A stretch of DNA of 64,000 nt, from the NCBI RefSeq assembly GCF_029873635.1, contig NC_080424.1, positions 1,005,001 through 1,069,000 on the forward strand, written 5' to 3'. Positions 46,501 through 58,500 of this stretch are shown piece after piece. This DNA comes from Malania oleifera. Lineage: Eukaryota; Streptophyta; Magnoliopsida; Santalales; Ximeniaceae. The translations under genes were made by a program, and so were the position numbers. Position 1 is the first letter of the stretch, and each line of letters opens with the position of its first letter. Below the pieces are notes generated by a model. That model saw nothing but the letters and a program-made list of their open reading frames with translations, had not been told where the DNA came from and did no database searches.

Positions 46501-49500
46501 GTGGGATGAGAAGAATGGCACAGGCAAAGGCAGTAATCAAGGTGATCTTTCGGGAGCCAGGTTGTGTTGGCAGGGGAAAATAAGATTTGTGCATGTTGTG
46601 GTGGTGAGATGGAAATGAAGAAACTTGGGCATTCATTGCCAGTGGCCAGGAAGTCGTGAATTCTTGTCCAGAGAAGCGGCCTTACAGTAGGATTCTTAAG
46701 AGTGGAAGAAGCAGCTAGGGTTTCTCTTGGGAGGATGAGGCTGTGAAGATTGGGGGGAGTGGGCCGGGCTTGATGACTGTTCCGGACCAGGGCCAGTAAC
46801 TTGAAAGGAGTAGAGTATACTTTTCATCTAAAATGGACCAATCACAAAAATAGGCCCATATTCAGGCTGATACTGGTTTGGACCTGGATCAACCTTTGGG
46901 AAGGAATGGTTTCTTTCTAGTTGGCTCACTCAAATGAACAGGCCCATACTCTGAATATTGCTGAGAAAGCCCAGGAGGCCATTGCAATTGACCATGGATC
47001 TAATCAGCATTCAAAAAAGTGACAGGGATTCTATTGTGGGGTTTCAAGTAGCAGAGAGGCCCAAAAAGTTTCTTATTGCAAGATCTGTGGCCTAAGGGAT
47101 CAGCACAAGGAGCAGTGCTGCTCTCTTAATGTTTCAGGAGGAGGTAGCACTTGCAGATCGCTGCAGGATGACGGATGATAAGAGAGCACTCTGTTGAAGA
47201 TGCAAAGAGGGGAAAAGCTCAGGCAGAGCAGGAGCTACAACCAGTTGTAGGTCAGAATGAGAGTTGTGGCAATGGCTCATGTGCAGAGGTGGTGAGTATT
47301 TCTTGGGAAAGCAAAGATGGAAAGGAATGTAGTAAAGCTGTGATATGAAGGTGTATAAGTGTTAATCAGCAAGGAAAGAGGGAATATGCAAGAAAATTTT
47401 TTCTGTTAATAATTATATGGACACAAAAAAAGCAGGTGAGCAAACTTTTAAAAAGAGATGATGCTGGAAAATTTTAAGTGGAGTCTCAGGAGTGCTCTTA
47501 GTTTGAGTTAGTGAAGGTTAAAGGAAAGAATCATTTTGAGAAGGAAAAGAAATGGGATAATATTTCAGAAAAAGACAGTGAATATGATAATGATTTTGCA
47601 TGTGACAGCGGCCTATTGTTGGACGAGAAAATTTTGATTATGCCTCCAACTCTTCTAATGCGGGGATATTTCCTATATGCCTCCTCTGCTTTTAAGTTTG
47701 GAGGACCAGGATGTATCTATTTTTTATGATATGTGATTGCATGTAGACTTGACAGTGAGTAATCAGTGTAGGGGATGTGATCTTACCAACCCCTGCAGGG
47801 AAGGTTAGAACAGAAGCAGTTGATGCTCAAAAACTTCTGGATAATCTGGGATTGTGGCTGGTTGATCCTGGAGGAAATGAAGTTCGCTTGGATGGAGCTA
47901 AAAGAAAAACAAAGAAAGAACAGTGTGAATTAGCAAGACTGCTGAGCTCTGTCTATTATGATGGGAAGGACTTAAAAAGAGGCATTTTCTTAGTTACATA
48001 TTGTTAGGTTTTTGCTATGTTTTCATTTCCTTTTCTACTTTGTTTTGTTCTATTTTGTTCTATTTTTCAGTCTGTTATGAAGGCCTCTTGTCCTATCCTT
48101 GGTTGTAGTTCTCTTTCTTCTTTTTCTTGTTATATTCGATTAAAAAAAATTTGAATGACCATTATTCCTATTTCATCTAAAAATGCATAGCTGGAGATGA
48201 GAAACAAGGCTTCTTCCCCAAAAGTAATTCATTTGAAACAGCTTAGATTGATCCTGAAATGCAAGTCACGTTTATGATGCATTGATCAGACAACATGCTT
48301 GCTTAACCAGCCTGTTAAAGTTGATGTTCAGAATCTGCAGCAGAGCTAATTTATTTGGTTACAGGGACATCAACATGAATATAGAAGCCATTATCCAACC
48401 AAAGACACTTCACAATATCAATCAATCTAGGGTGGGCCATTTTCACTTAGAATATCATATACTTCAAGGTTGAAAGTTGAAATATAAAACTATAAAAGAA
48501 GTGATGATTGATTCAAAAGAAAAATCCTCGTTTTTCTACCTCAAATACCAAATTTGCGAACAGAAATTCCATAATCCGTTAATGCATGTGAACATTGGAC
48601 GTATAAATGTGGGGATAACGGGATGCACAATCTCAGATTCTAAAAGGGCATCAAGGGGGTCCCAACACATGTAAAAAAATCATTTACGCACCATTTCCAA
48701 GTCACAAAATCTACTACATCTAACATGAACTGCAAATCCATTTTGAAAACATATTATGCCAAAAGTGTATCAGTCTCTGTTTTTTTAATAAGAATCAGAG
48801 TGTATGGTCTTTAGCTACCTATCTTTCAGTCTCATTAGAGGCAGTTCATCTCCCATTATGCCAGAAGTGTTTCTTTCCTTCCACATAGCTCAAAAAGTAT
48901 TGACAGGGACCATACATGTGTTTATGCCCAACCAAGCCCACAGCTCCCTTAAAACTGAATCTGCATCATCCACAAAAAGATCTGACATTGAAAAGCCAAA
49001 TCCGAAAGCTCCCTAGATCACTTACAATGGAGAAGACTCCTCATGTTAGCTCATTAGTGGTGCTTGGAACCCTTCCCTACATTAGTTCATAGGAATATTC
49101 CCCACATTAGTTCATAGGGTATCTTCTGACCACTTTGCAACCAAACCATGCAGTAGGAAAAGGGACATGAAGCAAACTGGCAGATTTGATAATGTACTCT
49201 TTGCTTGATTGTCCCCCATCCCCACGACCCTCTCCCCTCTTTTGACAGATGGCTTCTTTTTCATTCAGTTAATTTCTTTGAACATTCCCAACCTTCACCT
49301 TTTTTTGACATAATTCTTTTTTTTTTTTTTTATGCAGCCAATTTCTTTGAACCTTTAAACAACATGGTCCTATATACATTTCACTTTAAAGTTAGCAGCT
49401 GAGGGTTCCAAATACACCAATGAAAAAGAAAACCAATTTAAACACCAAATATTTGCCCATAAAGTTTCCCTTTACCCCTTGCCTCAAAAGAATCAGTTTG

Positions 49501-52500
49501 CTTTTGTCTAAGTTCACTTTCAAACTTCAATCCATTTTGAAGCATAACAGAATGTACCAAAGCTTCCAATTTTGATCAAAATACATGGTATAGTCCGCAA
49601 AAAGCAAAAGAGAAATTCTCATTTCACTGCATCATACTCCCACTTCAAAACCCTCCAAAATCCTACCTTCACTCTACAGTTTTGGTCACCATTTTGCTAT
49701 GCATCTCCACAACCAAAATAAACATTACAATAGAAAACATTTCCGTCTCAAAACTCTTGAAGACCGAAAAACATCAGCGGGATTCCCATCGACTAAAATT
49801 GAGAAACTGGAGAGGGGGGGGGGGGGGGAGGATGCATTTTCTTATCCACTTTCACCATCACACATCAAACCCCAACCTTCGCATCATGTAACAAACATGG
49901 TCAATAGCCCTTTCCATGTCAAGTTTTCATATCACACCCCCCACCCCCCCCCCTTCTTTGAAATTCAACCAAGACCCCTTAAAAGAGAGATCAATGAAAC
50001 ATTTGCATGCAAGAACACCTGGAATTCCCCATGCATGCATGGGTTATTCCATTATTTTATCATGATAAAAGTTTTAGCCCATATCCTTCAAATGGCACTC
50101 CAGCCTCCCCTGAACCAAAAAAACCAGTAAAAGCCACATGAACCCTGGTGCACTGCAAAAACATTGTCGTTTCAACTATGATGTCAGAAGAAAATCTAGT
50201 TAATATCCTTCTTCATCAGGATAACTACGTTGAATGAAATTTAGGCACAAACAACATAATCGAAGAACAAATATCATTGTTAGATTGACACAGTATCAAG
50301 CTATCAAGATAAAGTGTACCATGTTATTTTATGGTGCAGAGTTGCAAAAAGGCATTAAAAGATATTTTGGCCCTGGTGTTTTGTCCTAAACAACCTGCGA
50401 ACTAACCGTACCTATTCCTTTCAGCTCCCAAAGAGAAGGCGGCTAGTGCTTCTCTCTGTTTTGCAGGCCATTGATTTATTTACAAAGATGATACTGCTTC
50501 TTGAAAGACCAAAATTTAGACATTGTGTGTGACAACAAGGATGAATGCGGTTCCAGTGGGTGATACCTTTGTCAAAAGATTTTCAATGGTATTCAGAATA
50601 AGTACAATGATTTAAAAGGAAAGTTCAACAAGTAACTAAATCTGCATAGTTTTTATATGGGTTCTATGTAAAGTGCAGCTTAAATTGGGATTTTCAGATG
50701 AATACTCACAAAGGAAAGATGAAGTAAGAGAAGATTACATAGATACATACATGAGATGGTTAAGATGGTTTGGATGGATAGTTCATTCTATTGTGGGCAG
50801 AGCATTGATCTTGGCCTCTCTCTGAGCCCATTCCTTCAGGTTTTTTAGGGGTTTGCCACTGCCCAATCTTGGTATGGCAGGCAGCAGCTTTGTAATTTTT
50901 CTTGTTGCTTCCTCTTGGACTTCGGGGACATCTTGTTCTCCCCTTATTGTACCCTTTGAATCGCTGTTAATATAATTCTTTATAAATAAAATAAAAGTAC
51001 CAAAAGAGTGATTTAACTGAGATTAAATGCTTTTATTTTTTTTCCTCTTTCATTTTTTTTTTTTTTCATTCTGAGGATCTCTTGTTCTTTCCAAGGCTGT
51101 AATTTCCTTCACCTTTTTTTGATATATTTTTCTCGTTTTGAGGATTTCTTGGTCACATAAAACCAAGTGGAATTGAGAATGAGGATTCATGTTATCAATA
51201 CCAAATAGTTGGATAAAGGTTAACATGGCTACATGCTGCTATTGTGGCCCCATGTTTTATACCAGACTCCTATCAGAGCTCCTCCCTATACAAAAATTAA
51301 TCCTCCATATAGTTTTTGTGTCTGATACAAACATCTTCTGTTGGTTAACTAAATAACAAATGAGGAAGAAATACAATCGTATTCAAGCTTACTGCCAGAC
51401 ACAGCTTACTTCATAAAACAACATGCGAGCACCATGCACTCCTCAACAGACAAAAAATACTGCAGTTAAATATTTCAGCCAAATCAAATCTTACATATGC
51501 ATTGCACCATTAGCTCTCTGCATAAAACAGAGAGCTAAAACAATGCAACTCAAAATTTCAGCTAGTGTAAATATTAATTTTTTTTCCTTTTTGTTGGGAA
51601 GATGCCCCTAAAAAGATGCATGATTAGTTCTGCGGAATTCACCTTGTTCATTGTGTCGATGTATGCTCCACGAACCTCAGTGTATATCTCCTTGCCATGT
51701 TCCTTGAGAAAAGATATCACATACCTACAGGAACGCTTCCATTAGATTTCATTACTGTAAACTCAAAAAAAAAAAAAAAAAAAAAAAGGAAGCATGCTGG
51801 CATACTAATTTTAGGAATATGGTGTCTTTGGCACTTGATGTTTTGATGGTTTCATCAGAATTTCAGGATCTGATGATGAAGAAATTGACTATTGAAGGAC
51901 AAGAAAACCTTAGACTTCATGCATACATGTACATAGAAGTCAAACCCAAGGTTGACTGAATTACAAAATCACAAGGGGCATAATAGGTGGACAATCTCTG
52001 AAAATAGTCCTTACTGAAATTAAGAAAATAGTCAGATATTTGTAGACTTATAAAGCATGGCTACCTCAATTAGGAGTTGGACTCAATGATAGAAAGCTCA
52101 CAGAATAGCAAATAGGAACTTTAACTTATCAAACAAGACAACTTCACTCAATGCCAAAAACCTAACACAAATATTGCCTAGAAAGACCCAAAGGCAGAAT
52201 TCACAACCCAAGTCCAGCAAAGCAGAAATATACTAAAATCCCCAGCTCTTAAAATTAAATATTCTGCAATTTCCTAACTTTAAAATTAGGATTCAATACC
52301 AATACGAGACCCTAGGCAAGCTCCCAACTACAGCATGCTTTTTAAGAACCTTTGGTACTGCCTGAGCATGCTGTCAAGTTAGAAGCATGTAAGGCTTTCA
52401 TAGAGATCAGGGTTGAGTCTTTGCACTCCTTTTCAATAATCCATTGCAATCAAAGTATGGAATCTCATTCCAATAAGAACATTTCTAGATAGCCCTCTCC

Positions 52501-55500
52501 TCCAGTAGGAACTAGTTGGTCAACATGTCTCCTGTCTCATATTTTTCGACATAATGCAGGAGGAAGAAAATCTCCATCAATGAAGAGATTGACTGGGGAA
52601 ATTACAAAGCAATTATCTCCACCTGTACCCATAAATAGAGGCAGCAGACACCAAATGAGAACACTCTAGAGGCATACACCAGCACTTGGTCAATAAAGTT
52701 CAATGTAAAACACAATCATGCCTTTCTTACCAAGTGCCACCAATTTGAAGATTGAGTCTAGGCAAAAAAAAAAAAAAAAAGACAAAAGGAATCATCTATG
52801 AAGAGTTCTTCCCTCTCTTCACTGAATGAAAAATTTTGAGAGCATTATTGATTTATCAAGCTCTAATTCCTTCAAGCAAATCAACTTTATAGTCTATATT
52901 GACCAATGAAGCTCATTTAAAGTCAATTGAAGATCAAGCAATCAAGCCCTCAAATCAACAATCCTCGAACGACGGTTCTTGATCAAGAATAAAATGCCAA
53001 ACTTGGTTCAATTTTTTTTCACCTCTGTTGCAAGTGTTTTGGAGGAAGTTATAGGTAACATGATTCATGATCGAAATCTTTCCACTATTGGATCAAAAGA
53101 GATCTGTAATCCTAGTACCCCACTTTCACCTAAAACTAATAGTAATCACATTTAACAAAGACACTCTATGATCCTCTAAGAAGAAAATAGTATGATCCGC
53201 AAACTGAAGATATGAGACGCCACTACCCCCTCACTCCCACCCCAATCATTCTCACAAAATCTCTATCAACTGCCCTATTAACCAATCTACTCGGGACATC
53301 AACCACAAGAACAAACAAAAAGAGGAAGAAAGACAAGATCAAACACAGCAGATAATGAATTACTAGTTGACCTTCAATAATTCATAAACAGTGAGTCTGA
53401 CGTTATGACATGATCAAACACAGCTGATAAACCAATACAAAATAGATAAATAAGAATGTCAAAGAGAAGCTATATCAACCAAGAAAATAGGAATATAAAG
53501 AAAAGCTAGAATTTAGAAAGTTAGTGGAATATCATCAGAATTGATGAAAGCAATTCGCACAAGTTTACTAGCTGACACAAGAACAGTAATTTATACAACA
53601 ATTAAAAGGGGAAAAGAAAAAATTATTACAAGAAATGAGTGGAAGCGACATTCAAGATTCAGGAAGATTCACCTGTATTTTAAAAGTACACTCTGTTGAA
53701 GGATCTGGATATTAGTTTTTGGTTTTCTCAATGCATAAAGCTTTTGCACAATGTATTCAAACACCTAAAAAAAGATGGTGATTACAAAACTTTGAATACT
53801 AAATAATGGGTCTTACGAGCATTAAAAATGGAGTCTCACAAGTCAGAAACAAATTATCTCACATATTTAGCTGCAACAATATTTCATGCCAAATTTAAGA
53901 ACAGCACCAAGATCACAATCAAATTTGAAGCATGAAGACTAACCTCAGTTGAATGGTCTCATACATGTCCAAATCAAATAAGACAATAAACATAACTACA
54001 AAAGATTGCTTATCCCTTAATAAAAATTTACAATTGTCATATTAACTGTAATATTTATGGGACAAAGAATTTACTAGATGTTTGGTTCCAGTAATCTTGT
54101 GTTGGGGAAAGGGATGACATTCCCATGAGAATCCAAGATTGCCAAAGAAATAGGTGGATTACATACTCCCATGTTTGGGGGGCACATTGAATTCCCAGAG
54201 TATCCCCAACGGATGCTACATTCCCAACATGTTCCTGGTCAAAGATTCCATGAACCCAACACCTAGTTAATTATTGTCCACATCACAGATAGGCTCAAAC
54301 ACACTTCCAACAATTGATATTAGTACAACGTTGATGTGTATCATGTCTCCATCTTCCACTGCACCTTGCAGTATTTGCAATTGTTTTAATCATCTACTTT
54401 GAACTATTTACGAACTCCAATTTACTTTGCATTATTTATAAAATTACAGTAGAAAGAGAACCAAGAAACATTGCAGCAACTTATCTTTGCAGTTACATTT
54501 TAAATATGAATTCAATGAAATTTTATTCACATAGGATCACTGTCTATGCCTGATGTAGTATTGTCAAACTGATTAGGAAGTTGGAGTTTTGATTTTCAAG
54601 GGTAAACTTTTCTTGGAAAATTTATCTGACAGTAGATGTAAATCCAATTGTAAATTAAATATAGATTCCTTGATTCAGTATCATGACTCTGTAACCAACA
54701 GATGAAGCTTTTACGGCAACCCCCTTCGTGAATGGGACCAAACAACAAATTAAAAATTGAAACAAAAAAAGTGTCATTTTTAATTTTGACTTTAAATATG
54801 TTAACGGTTATTTTATTCTTCTAGTATTATTAAGTGTGCTAGTGTTATGTTAATTAGTGAAAGTTAGAAAGGGTATTATGGTCATTAAAATGTATTTGAT
54901 ATGCACTATAAATAGAGGGAGAGACCTATCTTTGAGTTAGGTCATTCATTTAATCAAAAATCTCAACATGGTATCAGAGCATGATCCAACTTAAACCTTG
55001 TCACCAACACAAACTCATCCGCCGCTGAAAACACCCTCCACTGCTGCCCATCTCTGAACCACCACAACCCTTCATTATTTCACAAAACCAACCATATAGC
55101 CAAAAACAGAACCCTCTGAACCATAACCCTACAAAATCCTATCACTGGAAACCTCCCGACACGCCGGCCAACTGCCAACAGTCCCAACCCCACACTCCAG
55201 AGTGTGAGAGTGTTTCAGGTCACTGTTTTCTACTTTTTTCCTCCAGCATGTTCTTATCCCTTCCCTCGACCATGATATTAGCATGTTTTTTGCTCAAACA
55301 TCCAACCTTTTCGACCACATTTTCACGGTAATCCGTTAGTTTCTGTTCAATGTTTGTAAAGGCTATTTGTGAGTCTCTTGGAGCAGTGGCAGTGTTCGTA
55401 ACTTGATTTGTGAGGCTGTGGCAGTGTTATATCAGTTCATGGATGGTTCACCTCATCCATGGTTGTTTCGGTGGTTCACCTCGTTTGTCATTGTCCCAGC

Positions 55501-58500
55501 TAATTTTGATTGTTCTTCTTGTTTGACTGTGGTGTGGCTGGTGGTTTGTGAGTGTTGGGATGGAGCCTATGAATCCCAAAAACATGTTTCCTTCATCACT
55601 ACCACAAATAACAACTTAAAAAGTTGGATGAGAAGAATTATATTCAGTGGTCTAAGTCTGTTTGGGTTTATTTATAGGATTAGGAAAATCTGACCACTTG
55701 CTCCAATCTGGTCCTTTTAATGAGAAAAGAAGTGTGGATTCAGGAAGTTGCCTTGATTGTTTCCCTCTTGTGGAATTTGATGGAGCCAAAATTGCAAGGA
55801 TGTGCATGCATCTAGATACATGCAAGGCGATTTAGGATTATGCCAAGCTTCTGTATTGTAGTAACATTACATAGATTATGCCAAGCTTTTGTACTCTAGT
55901 AACATTAAACATATGTAAGATTTATTCCCGGAGTGCTTTCAGTTACAACAAGGAGATAGGAGCATTACAGTTTATTTTGGACAGATGAAAAGTATTCATG
56001 AGGAGCTTAATATCGCAACCTATAACTGCCAATGTTTGCGAGATGCATAAGCAAAGGGAGCAAATGATAGTTCTTGGGTTCTAGCGGGTTTGAAACCCAA
56101 GTTTGAGACAGCCGAGTCCCAGATACTTAGTAGTGCAAAGTTACCATCATTTGTTGATGCTTATTCTCGTGTCCTTGATGCTTCCTTCAGCATACATTCT
56201 CTTGCTTTTGCATCTGGCTCTAAGAGGACAGCCTTTGTCACGCATGGTGATTCTAGTTTTCTACCAAGCAACCACAGAAGTATCAAGGTGGTTTGATTGG
56301 TCGTAGTGGTAGAGATGGACGAGGAAGCGGCACTCCTTGCAAGTGCACTCATTTTGGACAAGGTAATCATACTATTGAGGAGTGTTGGGATCTCCACGGC
56401 AAACCCTCACATGTTGCCAATGCAGCTACCACCGACTCCACACCTTTGAGGGCAGCCAATGTAGCCACCATCAACTCCACACCTTTGAGGCCAAGTGGCG
56501 GGCAACATACTATATCTATGTCAGCAATATCAAGCGTCATAACAAGCTTCTCTTCCCATTGCATCTCTTGCCCAAACATGTAATCCCACAGCATGTCTGT
56601 CATCCGGTACTTCTCATCTTAGTCATTGTGTTATGGACTCCAGTGCCACTGATCATATCACAGGTATACCTAATTTCTTCTCTACTCTCCAATATCCTGA
56701 AAAATTGCCTTGTGTTACGCTTGCAGATGGATCCACCACTGTTGTTAAGGGAATTGGGACTGTGAACCCCACTTCTTCCATTTCTCTTCCTTCATTTTTG
56801 TATATTCTCAAGTTTTCTTTCAATCTTATAACAGTCAGCAAGATTACTAAATCCACGAATTGTTTAGTAACATTCTTCCCAAATTTCGTGGCCATTCAAG
56901 ATTTGAAGATGAGGAAGACAATTGGCAGAGGACATGAAGCTAGTGGACTTTATTACTTTGAGCCGCTATCTCCTTCTACCGCTTGCACTACTGTTACCAC
57001 ACCTTTCCAAATCATTGTCACCTTGGTCATCCATCGTTGGTTGAAACGTCTAATTCCTGAATGTGAGTCTTGATTGTGAATCTTGTTAGTTAGAAAAGTA
57101 TCATTGTGTCCATTTTGCTTCACAAGTCAATAAATAGGATGCAAGCCCCTTCATGTTATTTCATTCTGATTTTTGGGGTCCTAGTAAAGTTGCATCTATG
57201 TAGGGTTTCCAGTGCTTTATAACCTTTGTGGATGACTATTCAAGGATGACTTGGCTATATTTAACAAGATCGTTCTAAGTTATTTCATATATTTGGCGCC
57301 TTTTGTTCTAAACACAGACTCAATTTGGTTTGTCAATTTGAATACTTCGAAGTGATAATGCTAAAGAGTATTTATGTACTCAATTCACTACTTGTGTGAC
57401 TAAGTTTGGTATTGTTCATCAATCATCCTATGACCACACTCCTTAACAAAATATGGTTGCAGAAAGGAAAAAAAAGCATATCCTTGAAATCACTAGCACC
57501 TTACTTTATCAAATGCATGTATCTAAAGTGTTTTGGAGTGATCTTATACTTACTACTTGCTATCTTATCAACAAGATACCATCCTCTATTCTCAGTCAAA
57601 AAATTCCCTATTCTGCTCTCTTTCCTTATTCACCTATATTCTCTCTACCTCATTGCATGTTCGGGTGTGTCCTTTGTTCATCAACTAACTCTTAGGGCGG
57701 ATAAGTTGGACCCTCAAGCTATAAATATGTATTTCTAGGCTACTCACATACTTAAAAGGGGGATCAGATTGCTTCTTTGTTTCTGCAGATGTTACCTTCT
57801 TTGAGTCTACACCATACTACACTCGGGACCTGACTGTTTCTAATCTCGATGAGTTTCTTCCTTTGCCTTATCTTCTAAATTCTAGTTTGTTGTCCTTATC
57901 CAGTCAAGCACCTGCGTCTCCTTGTAGTTGGAGTCCTCATTGTCTCGATTATCCTAATTTTCATGTGCATTCACAATGGCGGCTCCAAGGAAGAGAGTTC
58001 CCTTTAGCTTCTACTACCACACCTTTGGTTTCCTCGTCTGATGATCATATTCCCCACAATGTTGACCCTCCCATTGATGTCCAAAAAGGAAAATGCACAT
58101 GTACACAACATCCCATCTCCAACTATGTTCGCTATGACTTCTTATCACTCTCCTATTTGTTACTACTTTATTATCTTCTGCCCTCCCTAAATTTGTTTCA
58201 GAAGCCTTAGCATACTACGGGTGGAGGAATGCCATGGCTGAATAGATGAATGCTTTATAGGACAATGATACTTGGGAATTGGCATCTCTTTATTCTAACA
58301 AATCTATGGTCAGTTGTCGCTGGGTATACACTATGAAAGTCAACTTTGGTGGTTCTGTGGCTCATCTAAAAGCACGTCTTGTTGCTAAAGGGTATACTCA
58401 GGTGTATGGCTTGGATTATTCCAACACTTTTTTCCTGACTTCCAAATTTACATCAGTACGTCTATTCATCTCCTACTAGCACTTGTAATTGGCCTCTGCA

